Shown here in pieces: positions 17,897 to 26,989 of a stretch of 64,000 nt of DNA. The translations under genes and the position numbers were made by a program. This DNA is from Silanimonas sp044377035 (GTDB taxonomy: Bacteria; Pseudomonadota; Gammaproteobacteria; Xanthomonadales; Xanthomonadaceae), in the NCBI RefSeq assembly GCF_044377035.1, contig NZ_JBILJW010000018.1:1-64000 (forward strand), in the 5' to 3' direction. How positions within the stretch are numbered: position 1 is the stretch's first letter; each line of letters starts with the position of its first letter. The notes below the pieces were generated by a model. That model was not told the DNA's origin, did no database searches, and worked only from the letters and a program-made list of their open reading frames with translations.

Positions 17897-18763
17897 TCAG
17901 GCCGCCCCGAGCGCGGTCCGGACGTCGAACAGCTCCGGGAAGAAGGTGAGGTCCAAGGCTTGTTTCAGGAAGCCGGCCCCCGAGCTGCCGCCGGTACCGG
18001 CCTTGAAGCCGATGATGCGTTCGACCGTCTTCAGGTGCCGGAAGCGCCAGAGCTGGAAGTTCACCTCGAGGTCCACCAGCGATTCGCACAGGTGGTAGGC
18101 GTCCCAGTGGGTGGTGGTGTCGGCATAGATGCCGACCAGCACGGGCACGAGGTCGGGGCGACGGGCATGCGGCAGCCGAACATCGCGGGCCAGCAGGTCG
18201 GCCGGCACGGCGTGGCCGCGGCGGGCGAGGAAGCGCAGCACCTCGTCGTACAGGCTGGGCGCCTCGTAGACCGCCGCCAGCGCCGCGTGGTCGCCCGGCT
18301 CGTGCGCGAACACCGCCAGCATCGCGGCGTTCTTGTTGCCGAGCAGGAACTCGATCATCCGGTACTGCAGCGACTGGAAGCCCGACGACGGCCCGAGGTG
18401 CGGGCGGATGCCGGCGTACTCGCTCGGCGTGAGGGTCTCCAGCACGCTCCACTGTTCGCTCAGCTGCTTCTGCACGTGCTTGACCCGGGCGATGCCCTTC
18501 AGCGCGCGGTCCAGGCGGTCGGCCCGCAGGTGGCCGATGGCCGCCTGAAGTTCGGCGATGACCAGCTTCATCCACAGCTCGGAGGTCTGGTGCTGGACGA
18601 TGAAGAGCAGCTCGTCGTGGTTGTCCGGCGCGCTGCGCGGCTGCTGGGCGGCCAGGAGAACGTCCAGCCGCAGGTAGCCCGAATAGCTGAGGCGATCCCG
18701 GAGGTCGGTGGTGATGCCGGCCTCGAGGGCGCGGGTCTCGGACGGGGCGGCGGGACTCGACAT
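17897..18763 (-). CDS. kynA: Tryptophan 2,3-dioxygenase
   Basis: 288 residues. Bacterial TDO features: LSYSGYLRLDVLLAAQQ, HDELLFIVQHQTSELWMKL (substrate-site helix), GIRPHLGPSSGFQSLQYRMIEFLLGNK and THWDAYHLCESLVDLEVNFQLWRFRHLKTVERIIGFKAGTGGSSG. The heme-ligand histidine lies in FRHLKTVERIIG. It oxidises L-tryptophan to N-formylkynurenine in the cytoplasm. No other kynurenine-pathway gene is adjacent. It is divergent from the secreted nuclease. Confidence 0.96.
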   Translation of the reverse strand: MSSPAAPSETRALEAGITTDLRDRLSYSGYLRLDVLLAAQQPRSAPDNHDELLFIVQHQTSELWMKLVIAELQAAIGHLRADRLDRALKGIARVKHVQKQLSEQWSVLETLTPSEYAGIRPHLGPSSGFQSLQYRMIEFLLGNKNAAMLAVFAHEPGDHAALAAVYEAPSLYDEVLRFLARRGHAVPADLLARDVRLPHARRPDLVPVLVGIYADTTTHWDAYHLCESLVDLEVNFQLWRFRHLKTVERIIGFKAGTGGSSGAGFLKQALDLTFFPELFDVRTALGAA

Positions 18764-18846
18764 GGGACGCAGGCGCTTGGGAAGGCGCCGAGTCTAGGCC
18801 CTGTGAAGACACGGCGGGGGCCGCCGTCAGGAAATCGATGAACCGG

Positions 18847-18879
18847 ATGTAAACAAAACGTCATGGGAAATCGTACAAT
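18847..18879 (+). promoter_or_regulatory. Possible Pho box and -10 element of the secreted nuclease
   Basis: 18847-18864 (ATGTAAACAAAACGTCAT) matches about 12 of 18 positions of the E. coli-type Pho box CTGTCATAAAACTGTCAT, including TGT...AAA...GTCAT. TACAAT (18874-18879) lies 9 nt after it, the arrangement in which PhoB replaces the -35 box. The nuclease ATG is at 18937. Confidence 0.45.
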
Positions 18880-18936
18880 TCGTGACCCCCGGCACGTTCC
18901 GCCGCCCCCCTTTCCCTCTCTCTCCAGGACCCCACG

Positions 18937-21900
18937 ATGCGGCCCACCCGCCTTCGTCCCCTTGCCGCGCTCTGCGCCGCTGCCCTTGCCCTTTCCGGCA
19001 CCGCCGGCGCCCAGGTCGTCATCAGCCAGGTCTACGGCGGTGGCGGCAACACCGGCGCCCCGCTGCGCAACGACTTCATCGAGCTCTACAACGCCGGTCC
19101 GACGGCGGTGAACCTCTCGACCTATTCGGTCCAGTACGCCAGCAGCACCGGCACGGCCTGGAGCCGCACCAATCTCACCGGCACCCTTCAACCCGGCCAG
19201 TACTACCTGGTCCAGCAGGCCGCCGGCACGAACGCGGCCGCCGCGGCGCTGCCGACGCCGGACGCTACCGGCACGATCGCCATGTCCGGCACCGCCGGCA
19301 AGGTGGCCCTGGTGGGCACCCAAGTGACGCTGGCCGGCGCCTGCCCGGGCTCGGCCGACGGCGTGCTCGATTTCGTCGGCTTCGGTAGCGCGAACTGCTC
19401 GGAAACGGCCCCGACCGCCGCGCTCTCGAACACCACCGCTGCGATCCGCAAGGCGGCCGGCTGCACCGACACCGGCAGCAACAGCGCCGACTTCGACCTC
19501 GCCGCCCCCGCGCCGCGCAACACCGCGGTCGCCGCCGCGCCCTGCAGCGGCCCGGCCATCCCGGTGCTGACGATCGCCGATGCCGGTATCGAGGAGGGCG
19601 ACGCCACGGGAAGCACGCTGCGCTTCACCGTCACGCTGAGCGCTCCGGCCCCGGCCGGCGGCGTGCGCTTCGACATCGCCACCGCGGACGGCAGCGCGCT
19701 GGCCGGCAGCGACTACACCGCCGCCTCGGCCACCGGCCTCGTGATCGCCGCGGGCGAACGCAGCGCCACGTTCGACGTCGCGCTCACCGGTGACACCACG
19801 CCCGAGCCGGACGAATCCTTCGTCGTCCGCATCACCAACGTCACCGGCGCCGACGTCGGCGACAGTGAAGCCACGGGCACGATCCGCAACGACGACATCG
19901 TCGTCGTGCCGATCCACGCCATCCAGGGCAGCGGCACCACCTCGCCGCTCGACGGCCAGGTCGTCGTGACCGAAGGCGTCATCACCGCGCGCCGCAGCAA
20001 CGGCTTCTTCGTGCAGACCGCCGACGGCGAGGACGACGGCAACCCGGAAACCTCGGAAGGCCTGTTCGTGTTCACCGGCAGCACGGTCCTCCCGGCCGTG
20101 GCCGTGGGCAACCGCGTGCGCGTGTCCGGCCGCGTGGTCGATTTCACCCCGAGCAGCAACCTCAACCAGCGCCCGCTCACCGAGATCACCGGTGGCGGTG
20201 GCGTGACCGTGCAGGTCAGCCTGCGTGCCGCCGGCGTCGCGCTGCCGACCCCGGTCGCCGTCGATCCCGCCCTTGCCGCGCCCACCAGCGCGCTCGAAGC
20301 GCTGGAACGCTACGAAGGCATGCGCGTCAGCACCGGCCCGCTGGTGACGGTGGCGGCCTCGGGCGCCTTCCTCAGCGAAGCCAATGCGACGGTCACCGGC
20401 ACCGACGGCGTCTTCCATGCCGTGCTGCAGGGCGTGCCGCGCCCGTTCCGTGAACCGGGCATCGCCGTGACCGACGTGCTTGCCGCGACGGCCCCGGCCG
20501 GCGTGCCGCGCTTCGACACCAACCCGGAGCGGATCCGCATCGACAGCGACGCCCAGCTCGGCGCCGCGCGCGTGGCCGCCGATGCCGGCACCGCGCTGCC
20601 CTCGCTCACCGGCGTGCTCGACTACGGCAGCGGCGTCTACACGCTGCTCCCCGATCCGAACCAACTGGTGGGCGACGCCACCGGCCTGCTGCCGGGCGGC
20701 CCGGCACCGAAGCCCGTCGCCGATGCACCGGCCGACGCGATCAGCGTGGCCAGCTTCAACCTGCTGCGCTTCTTCGACAACGTCAACGACCCGGCCATCG
20801 GCGAGCCGGTGCTGACGACGGCGGCCTTCGAGGCGCGCCTCGTCGACACCAGCGAGGCGATCTGCCGCTTCCTGAAGACCCCGGATGTGCTCGGCATCGT
20901 CGAAGTCGAGAACCTCGCGACGCTGCAGCGCCTCGCTGATGCGGTGAACAGCAATGTCTCCGGCGCCTGCGGCAGCAACCCGCAGTACGTCGCCCGCCTG
21001 CTCGAGGGCAACGACGTCGGCGGCATCGACGTCGGCGTGCTCGTCAGCGAGCGCGAAGTGCGTCCCGGCACGCCGCGCGTGACCGTGCTCGACGTCGAAC
21101 AAGTCGGCAAGGCCAGCCTCTTCACCAACCCGAGCGGCGCCACCGAGCTGCTGAACGACCGCCCGTCGCTGGCCGTGCGCGCGCGCATCGCCTCGGCGAA
21201 CGGCAACAGCGCGCCGCTCACGGTGGTCGTCAACCACCTGCGTTCACTGAACGGCGTCAACGACACCGCGGCAGGCTCGGCCGGCTGGGCCACCAGCGGC
21301 CAGCGCGTCCGCGCCAAGCGCGCAGCGCAGGCCATCGAGTTGGCGCAGTGGATCGAAGCGCGCCAGCAGGCCGATGCGAACGAGCGGATGATCCTCGTCG
21401 GCGACTTCAACGCCTTCGAGTTCAGCGACGGCCTGGTCGATTCCATGGGCATCATCACCGGCCGCGAAGCTGGCGCTGGCACCGTGCTGGAATACGCCGA
21501 CAGCCCGGTGTCGCGCCCGCTCACCACGCTGACGACGCTGATCGCGCAGGCCGACCGCTATTCCTTCAGCTTCGAGGGCAATGCGCAGTCGCTCGACCAC
21601 GTCGTCGCCAACGACGCGGTGTTCGCCTCGGCGCTGGACGTGGTCACCGAGCACGCGGCGATCAACGCCGACTTCTCGGAAACGCGCTTCGGCCAGTCGG
21701 CGGTCCGCACTTCCGACCATGACCCGGTGGTGGTGCGCCTCATCGAAGGCGCGTTCCGCTCGGCCGATCTCGGCGTCTCGATCGAGTCCTCCGACAGTTC
21801 GGCCACCGGCCGGCCGCTGCCGATCCGTGTGGTGCTCCGCAACAGCGGCCCCGACGAAGCGGTGAATGCGCGCGTGCGCCTGGCGTTCGACCGCGCGGTG

Positions 21901-22563
21901 GACGGCACGACCGTCCGCGCTTCGAGCGGCTGGACCTGCTCGGCCTTCACGGCCAGCGCGACCGGCGCCGAAGCCGAGTGCCGTGCCGACCGCTTCAGCA
22001 ATGGCAGCACCGCGACGTTCGACGTCACCGTGCCGGCCACCGTCCTCGGCACGCCGGGAACGCTCGGCTTCCGGGCCAGCGCCGAGGCCGCCAGCGCCGA
22101 CCCGGCCACGGCCAACAACAGCGCCGCCGTGGCAACGACCATCGCCAACCCCGCCGACCTCGCCATCGAGGTGCTGTCCTCGGGCCAGACGGCCGGCAAG
22201 TGGCCCGTGGCGGGCTTCGTCATCGCCTCGGCCAACCGCGGCCCGGCGACGGCCCAGGACGTCCGGCTCGAAGTCGTGTTCCGCGGCCCGGAGCGCCTGC
22301 TGAGCCGCGTGGTCACCGCCGGCTGGAACTGCACGCGCTCGCCGCTGCCCGGCAATGCGGAAGGCGTGGTGATCGGCTGCCGCCTGCTCTACTCGCCGCG
22401 CGTCTCGATCCTGCCGCCGGTGATCATCCAGGTGGTGCCGCGCGATCTCGCCGGCCCGGTGTCGGTGGGTCTTGAGGCCCGAATCGCCGCGACGACGCCG
22501 GACGTGGTGCAGGGCAACAACGCCGACCAGGCCACCGCCACCGTGGGCCGTCGCGGGCAGTAA
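18937..22563 (+). CDS. Large secreted ExeM/NucH-type endonuclease
   Basis: 1208 residues. Signal peptide (ALCAAALALSGTAGAQ) is followed by a lamin-tail domain (VVISQVYGGGGNTGAPLRNDFIELYN, from 25), a Calx-beta domain (about 208-325), an OB-like region, and an endonuclease/exonuclease/phosphatase domain (about 600-935: ASFNLLRFFD, EVENL, VNHLRS, GDFNAFEFSD, LDHV, TSDHDPVVV). Two beta-sandwich repeats follow (about 940-1208, DUF11/CARDB-like). It probably degrades extracellular DNA for phosphate or biofilm turnover. Monocistronic, with a strong terminator. Confidence 0.9.
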   Translation: MRPTRLRPLAALCAAALALSGTAGAQVVISQVYGGGGNTGAPLRNDFIELYNAGPTAVNLSTYSVQYASSTGTAWSRTNLTGTLQPGQYYLVQQAAGTNAAAAALPTPDATGTIAMSGTAGKVALVGTQVTLAGACPGSADGVLDFVGFGSANCSETAPTAALSNTTAAIRKAAGCTDTGSNSADFDLAAPAPRNTAVAAAPCSGPAIPVLTIADAGIEEGDATGSTLRFTVTLSAPAPAGGVRFDIATADGSALAGSDYTAASATGLVIAAGERSATFDVALTGDTTPEPDESFVVRITNVTGADVGDSEATGTIRNDDIVVVPIHAIQGSGTTSPLDGQVVVTEGVITARRSNGFFVQTADGEDDGNPETSEGLFVFTGSTVLPAVAVGNRVRVSGRVVDFTPSSNLNQRPLTEITGGGGVTVQVSLRAAGVALPTPVAVDPALAAPTSALEALERYEGMRVSTGPLVTVAASGAFLSEANATVTGTDGVFHAVLQGVPRPFREPGIAVTDVLAATAPAGVPRFDTNPERIRIDSDAQLGAARVAADAGTALPSLTGVLDYGSGVYTLLPDPNQLVGDATGLLPGGPAPKPVADAPADAISVASFNLLRFFDNVNDPAIGEPVLTTAAFEARLVDTSEAICRFLKTPDVLGIVEVENLATLQRLADAVNSNVSGACGSNPQYVARLLEGNDVGGIDVGVLVSEREVRPGTPRVTVLDVEQVGKASLFTNPSGATELLNDRPSLAVRARIASANGNSAPLTVVVNHLRSLNGVNDTAAGSAGWATSGQRVRAKRAAQAIELAQWIEARQQADANERMILVGDFNAFEFSDGLVDSMGIITGREAGAGTVLEYADSPVSRPLTTLTTLIAQADRYSFSFEGNAQSLDHVVANDAVFASALDVVTEHAAINADFSETRFGQSAVRTSDHDPVVVRLIEGAFRSADLGVSIESSDSSATGRPLPIRVVLRNSGPDEAVNARVRLAFDRAVDGTTVRASSGWTCSAFTASATGAEAECRADRFSNGSTATFDVTVPATVLGTPGTLGFRASAEAASADPATANNSAAVATTIANPADLAIEVLSSGQTAGKWPVAGFVIASANRGPATAQDVRLEVVFRGPERLLSRVVTAGWNCTRSPLPGNAEGVVIGCRLLYSPRVSILPPVIIQVVPRDLAGPVSVGLEARIAATTPDVVQGNNADQATATVGRRGQ

Positions 22564-22583
22564 GCCGACGCTCCCGGAGACCC

Positions 22584-22616
22584 GAAGACGCCGGCCTCGC
22601 GCCGGCGTCTTCTTTT
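22584..22616 (+). terminator. Intrinsic terminator of the nuclease gene
   Basis: Perfect 12-bp arms GAAGACGCCGGC/GCCGGCGTCTTC (22584-22595, 22601-22612), 5-nt loop, followed by TTTT, 21 nt after the stop. Confidence 0.92.
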
Positions 22617-22713
22617 GCGACGCGGCACCTTGGGCGCCACCCACGCCCAAGGACCCTTGCCGCCTCGGGGCCGCCCCTGCTATCAAGCAGGTCCCTTCGA
22701 CGGGAGCCCGCGG

Positions 22714-23790
22714 ATGCGCACGGCAGCGACGTTCGAGATCGATTACGTCCAGTTCCTCGGCGAGGACGGGCGCCTGCTCCGCGAGGACCTGCCCGAGTTC
22801 GCGCAGGACCCCAAGGCCCTCGTCGCGCTGTTCAAGCAGATGCTGCTGGTGCGCGCCTTCGACACCAAGGCGGTCGCGCTGCAGCGCACCGGCAAGCTCG
22901 GCACCTACGCCAGCTGCCTCGGCCATGAGGCCACGCACATCGGCATCGGCAGCGCCATGCAGCTCGACGACGTGCTGGCGCCGAGCTACCGCGAGTACGG
23001 TGCGCAGTTCGTCCGCGGCGTGAAGCCGCGCGAAGTGCTGATGTACTGGGGCGGCGACGAGCGCGGCAACCACTTCTCCGGCCCCGCGCACGACTACCCG
23101 TGGTGCGTGCCGATCGGCACCCAGTGCCTGCACGCGGCCGGCGCGGCGCTGGCCTTCAAGCTTCGCGACGAACCGCGCGTGGCCGTGGCCTGCGTCGGCG
23201 ACGGTGGCAGCTCCAAGACCGACACCTACGCCGCCATCAACTCCGCGGGCGCCTACGGCCTGCCCTTCGTGCTGTGCATCATCAACAACCAGTGGGCGAT
23301 CTCGGTGCCGCGAAAGGCGCAGACGGGCGCACGCACGCTGGCGCAGAAGGGATTGGCCGGCGGCCTCGACTGCGTGCAGGTCGACGGCAACGACCTGATC
23401 GCCGTGCGCGCCGCGATGGACCACGCGCTGAAGCGCGCGCGGACGGGCCACGGCGGCAGCGTGATCGAGCTGGTCACCTATCGCCTCGCCGACCACACCA
23501 CCGCCGACGACGCCCGCCGCTACCGCCCCGACGAGGAAGTGAAAGCGGCCTGGACCCGCGAACCGCTGGTGCGCCTGCGCACCTATCTCACGTCACTCGG
23601 GGTGTGGAGCGAGGCCGAAGAGCTGGCGTGGCGCGAGGTGTGCAACGCCCGCGTCGACGAGGAGGTAAACGCCTACCTCGCCGTGCCGCCGCCGCCCGTC
23701 ACCGACATGTTCGACCACCTCTACGAGACGCTGCCGCTCGACCTCGCCGCCCAGCGCGAGGACGCCATCGACTGGGAGAACCGCCGATGA
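22714..23790 (+). CDS. 2-oxoacid dehydrogenase E1 alpha subunit (branched-chain/pyruvate type)
   Basis: 358 residues from ATG 22714 (GGGAG 7 nt upstream). Thiamine diphosphate motif GDGGSSKTDTYAAINSAGAYGLPFVLCIINNQWAIS (GDG...NN) is present, along with LPSYRE-like APSYREYGAQFVRG and YRLADHTTADDARRYR, typical of the BCKDH/PDH E1 alpha group. It decarboxylates the 2-oxoacid and passes the acyl group to lipoyl-E2. The stop overlaps the E1 beta start (ATGA). The substrate (branched-chain oxoacids or pyruvate) cannot be settled here. Confidence 0.92.
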   Translation: MRTAATFEIDYVQFLGEDGRLLREDLPEFAQDPKALVALFKQMLLVRAFDTKAVALQRTGKLGTYASCLGHEATHIGIGSAMQLDDVLAPSYREYGAQFVRGVKPREVLMYWGGDERGNHFSGPAHDYPWCVPIGTQCLHAAGAALAFKLRDEPRVAVACVGDGGSSKTDTYAAINSAGAYGLPFVLCIINNQWAISVPRKAQTGARTLAQKGLAGGLDCVQVDGNDLIAVRAAMDHALKRARTGHGGSVIELVTYRLADHTTADDARRYRPDEEVKAAWTREPLVRLRTYLTSLGVWSEAEELAWREVCNARVDEEVNAYLAVPPPPVTDMFDHLYETLPLDLAAQREDAIDWENRR

Positions 23791-24785
23791 GCGCTGAAAC
23801 GACCACGCCTACGATCACCCTGATCGAAGCGATCACGCAGGCGCTGGCCTACGAGATGACGAACGACCCGAGCGTGCTCGTGCTCGGCGAGGATGTCGGC
23901 GTGAACGGCGGCGTGTTCCGCGCCACCGCCGGCCTGCAGATGCGCTTCGGCATGGACCGCGTGCTCGACACGCCGCTCGACGAGACCACCATCGCCGGCC
24001 TCACCGTCGGCCTCGCCACGCAGGGCATGAAGCCGGTGGCCGAAGTGCAGTTCGACGGCTTCGTCTATCCGATGCTCGACCACCTGATCTGCCACGCGGC
24101 GCGCTTCCGCAACCGCACGCGCGGCCGGCTCACCTGCCCGATGGTGCTGCGCGTGCCCTGGGGTGGTGGCATCCGCGCGCCCGAGCATCATTCGGAAGCG
24201 AACGAGGCGATGTTCACCAACGTGCCCGGCCTGCGCGTGGTGATGCCCTCCTCGCCGCAGCGCGCCTACGGCCTGCTGCTCGCCGCCATCCGCGACCCGG
24301 ACCCGGTGATCTACATGGAGCCGAAGCGCATCTACCGCCAGTACAAGGAGGAGGTGCCCGACGACGGCGAGGCCCTGCCGCTAGACGTCTGCTTCGTGCT
24401 GCGCGACGGCACCGACGTGACCCTCGTCACTTGGGGCGCACAGGTGAAGGAGTGCCTCGAAGCCGCCGAAAAACTAGCGACAGAGGGCATCAGCGCCGAA
24501 GTCGTCGACGTCGCCACGCTCAAGCCGCTGGATTTCGACACCATCCACGAGTCGGTGAAAAAAACCGGCCGCTGCGTGATCGTCCACGAGGCCTGCCGCA
24601 CCGCCGGCTTCGGCGCGGAGATCGCCGCGCGTCTCGCCGAGCACGCGATGTACGACCTCGTCGCGCCGGTCGAGCGCGTCACCGGTTACGACGTGCCGAT
24701 CCCGCTGTTCCGCCTCGAGATGAAGTACCTGCCCTCGGTCGAGAAGATCGTGGCCGCCGCGAAGCGCACGCTCGCCGTCTCCTGA
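23787..24785 (+). CDS. 2-oxoacid dehydrogenase E1 beta subunit
   Basis: 332 residues. Transketolase-like family: LVLGEDVGVNGGVFRATAGL, DTPLDETTIAGLTVGLA, EVQFDGFVYPMLDHLICHAARFR, and a C-terminal domain with VTLVTWGAQVKECLEAAE and RVTGYDVPIPLFRLEMKYLPSVEKI. It pairs with E1 alpha to build the thiamine site. It starts inside the E1 alpha stop codon (ATGA) and ends 17 nt before E2, forming a three-gene operon without an E3 gene in the window. Confidence 0.94.
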   Translation: MSAETTTPTITLIEAITQALAYEMTNDPSVLVLGEDVGVNGGVFRATAGLQMRFGMDRVLDTPLDETTIAGLTVGLATQGMKPVAEVQFDGFVYPMLDHLICHAARFRNRTRGRLTCPMVLRVPWGGGIRAPEHHSEANEAMFTNVPGLRVVMPSSPQRAYGLLLAAIRDPDPVIYMEPKRIYRQYKEEVPDDGEALPLDVCFVLRDGTDVTLVTWGAQVKECLEAAEKLATEGISAEVVDVATLKPLDFDTIHESVKKTGRCVIVHEACRTAGFGAEIAARLAEHAMYDLVAPVERVTGYDVPIPLFRLEMKYLPSVEKIVAAAKRTLAVS

Positions 24786-24802
24786 CCCAGGACGCCCCCC
24801 GC

Positions 24803-26266
24803 ATGAGCACCACGCAGCTGTTCCTGTTGCCCGACCTCGGCGAGGGCCTGCCCGATGCCGAGATCGTCGAGTGGCATGTCGCCGTCGGCCAGGTCGTCCG
24901 CCTCGATGATCCGCTGGTATCGATGGAGACGGCGAAGGCCGTCGTCGACGTGCCGGCGCCCTGCTCCGGCACCCTGCTGCGCGTGGCCGGCAAGGCCGGC
25001 GATGTCATCACCACCGGCGCGTGGCTGGCCGAATTCGAACTCGATCCGAACCTGCCGCAGCGCGCTGCGGGCCATGACACCGGGCATGCGCATGGTGCGG
25101 GCCACACGCCGGCACCGGCCGCAGCAGCGAGCCCCGTCGCGGTCATGCCGCCGATGCCTTCGCTCTCCGCCTCGGACCTGTCGAACGACCTGCCAGAAGG
25201 CGTGACGCCCGCCTTCGGTGGCGGCTTCAAGAACGCGATACCGGCGCTAGCGGCGCCCACGCCGGCACCGCCCGCGCCAACCCAACGCGAAGACGCCGGC
25301 ACCGTCGTCGGTGCCATGCAGGTGTCGAGCGAAGTCCGCCGCGAGGCAGCGGTCGCCGTTGGTGGCATCAAGGCCGTGCCGGCGGTGCGCGCGCTGGCGA
25401 AGAAGCTCGGCGTCGACCTCGCGCGCATCACGCCGACCGGCGCCGAAGGCGTGGTAACCCTCGCCGACGTGAAGCGCGCCGCCGAACGCGGCGAGGCCCG
25501 CTTGGGCAGCGCGCCCGCCGTCTCCACCGCGCAACCCATCGCGCTTTCCACGCCGCCTGCGGCCTTCGCGTCGTCGGCGAGCCCCGCGCGCACGGAAACG
25601 CGTCGGGATAGCGCCACGGACGCAGGCTTCGATACCGACGCGCCGATCCGCGGCGTTCGCCGCAACATGGTGCGCAGCATGGCCGCCGCGCATGCCGAAG
25701 TGGTGCCGACCACGCTGATGGACGATGCCGACCTGCACGCGTGGTCGCCGGGCGAGGACATCACCGTCCGCCTGATCCGCTCCCTGGTGGTCGCCAGCGC
25801 GGCCGAGCCGGCGATGAACGCCTGGCTCAACGCCAAGGAGGGCACGCTGCGCCGCCACGCGCGCGTCGACGTCGGCATCGCCATCGACCACGCCGACGGC
25901 CTGTTCGTGGCCAACCTGCGCGGCGCCGACCGGATGGACGCCAGCGCGATGCGCGCCGGCATCTCGCGCCTGCGCGATGGCCTCAAGGACCGCTCGCTGC
26001 CGGCCGAAGAGCTTTCCGGCTACACCATCATGCTGAGCAACTTCGGCAAGTTCGCCGGCAAGTACGCCACGCCGGTCGTCGTGCCTCCCTGCGTGTGCAT
26101 CGTCGCGGCGGGCCGGCTGTATCACGGCGTGGTGCCGGTACTCGGCGGCATCGAGACGCACCGCCTGATGCCGCTCTCGCTCACCTTCGACCACCGCGCC
26201 GCCACGGGCGGCGAGGCGGCGCGATTCCTCAAAGCGATGATCGACGACCTGCAGAGGGCGCGGTGA
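24803..26266 (+). CDS. 2-oxoacid dehydrogenase E2 (dihydrolipoamide acyltransferase)
   Basis: 487 residues. One lipoyl domain with lipoyl-lysine Lys45 (SMETAKAVVDV), an Ala/Pro/His-rich linker, a peripheral-subunit-binding domain (AVPAVRALAKKLGVDLARITPTGAEGVVTLADV) and a catalytic domain (RGVRRNMVRSMAAAHAEVVPTTL... to the end). The catalytic motif is FDHRAATGG: His464 is present, but the usual Asp of HxxxDG is Thr468. It transfers the acyl group to CoA. The last gene of the operon, convergent with the HPF-like gene. Confidence 0.92.
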   Translation: MSTTQLFLLPDLGEGLPDAEIVEWHVAVGQVVRLDDPLVSMETAKAVVDVPAPCSGTLLRVAGKAGDVITTGAWLAEFELDPNLPQRAAGHDTGHAHGAGHTPAPAAAASPVAVMPPMPSLSASDLSNDLPEGVTPAFGGGFKNAIPALAAPTPAPPAPTQREDAGTVVGAMQVSSEVRREAAVAVGGIKAVPAVRALAKKLGVDLARITPTGAEGVVTLADVKRAAERGEARLGSAPAVSTAQPIALSTPPAAFASSASPARTETRRDSATDAGFDTDAPIRGVRRNMVRSMAAAHAEVVPTTLMDDADLHAWSPGEDITVRLIRSLVVASAAEPAMNAWLNAKEGTLRRHARVDVGIAIDHADGLFVANLRGADRMDASAMRAGISRLRDGLKDRSLPAEELSGYTIMLSNFGKFAGKYATPVVVPPCVCIVAAGRLYHGVVPVLGGIETHRLMPLSLTFDHRAATGGEAARFLKAMIDDLQRAR

Positions 26267-26287
26267 GGCGCCCGCCGCAGTAAGCGT

Positions 26288-26641
26288 TTACCCGACCGCC
26301 GCAGCCAGTCGCCCGAACGGCAGCGCCGAACGACGCTGCTCCACCGCGCGCTTGCGCTGCTTGATCAGGCGCTTTAGCAGTTTGTGCAGCGCGCCGTCGA
26401 TGGCAGGGCCGAAGCCCTCGCTGCGCGCCTTCACCACGACGAGGCGGCCATCGTGCAGCTTGGCCTGCACCTGGCACTGGCGGTCGATGCCGCCCTTCGG
26501 CCCGTTGAGGTCGACCAGCGAGACGACGAGGTCCGAGATCAGGTGGGCGATGCGGCTGAGATGCCGTTCCGCGCGGCGCTGCAGGGCGTCGAGCGTGTCG
26601 GTGCCGTGGATGTCGCGATGGCTGAGCAGGGCGATGTGCAT
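26288..26641 (-). CDS. HPF/RaiA-family ribosome-associated factor
   Basis: 117 residues: MHIALLSHRDIHGTDTLDALQRRAERHLSRI, then IDRQCQVQAKLHDGRLVVVKARSEGFGPAIDGALHKLLKRLIKQRKR. The beta-alpha-beta-beta-beta-alpha outline and basic C-terminal helix fit the short hibernation-promoting/sigma-54 modulation family, which binds ribosomes in stress or low energy. It is not next to rpoN, the usual hpf site. It lies downstream of the DUF2892 gene and the Crp/Fnr regulator on the same strand. Confidence 0.8.
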   Translation of the reverse strand: MHIALLSHRDIHGTDTLDALQRRAERHLSRIAHLISDLVVSLVDLNGPKGGIDRQCQVQAKLHDGRLVVVKARSEGFGPAIDGALHKLLKRLIKQRKRAVEQRRSALPFGRLAAAVG

Positions 26642-26743
26642 CGTTCGTTCCTCCGCGGTTGGGCAACGACAGAGTGCCGCGGCGGGCGGGAGGTTCCCGC
26701 GTCGCGCGCGGCGTTCAGCGAACCTTGACGACGCTGAAGGGGC

Positions 26744-26932
26744 TCAGCCCTTCACGGGGCACGTGTTCAGGCCAAGCAACGGATAGATCGGGCAGAAGCC
26801 GATGGCGGACGTCGCCAGCGGCACCACGCCGACCCACGCCCAGACCGGTCCGCCGAAGGCGGCCCAGCCCACCAGTCCCAGGCCTGCGGCGGCGCGCAGG
26901 ATCCGATCGATGCCACCGACATTCGCTTTCAT
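26744..26932 (-). CDS. DUF2892 small inner-membrane protein
   Basis: 62 residues: MKANVGGIDRILRAAAGLGLVGWAAFGGPVWAWVGVVPLATSAIGFCPIYPLLGLNTCPVKG. NxGxxDRxxR at the start, two hydrophobic hairpin segments and the GFCPxYxxLGxNTC ending are diagnostic of DUF2892 (YgaP C-terminal type). Function is unknown. In other bacteria it often travels with redox, sulfur or low-oxygen genes. Two Crp/Fnr-type sites lie 60-90 nt upstream. Confidence 0.88.
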   Translation of the reverse strand: MKANVGGIDRILRAAAGLGLVGWAAFGGPVWAWVGVVPLATSAIGFCPIYPLLGLNTCPVKG

Positions 26933-26989
26933 GACGCAGACTCCTCGCTTGGGGTGTGCGGCCAGTGTCGGCGCGCCCGTACAGCCTGT

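Noticed and set aside
18568..21237. Minus-strand open frame of 889 codons across kynA and the nuclease
   Set aside because: Low-complexity Ala/Gly/Arg product, antisense to the well-supported nuclease gene.
22615..22713. Upstream extension of E1 alpha
   Set aside because: It would begin right after the nuclease terminator and adds non-homologous residues; ATG 22714 has a ribosome site.
24786..26287. An E3 (dihydrolipoamide dehydrogenase) gene completing the complex
   Set aside because: No flavin disulfide reductase frame follows E2; E3 must lie elsewhere.
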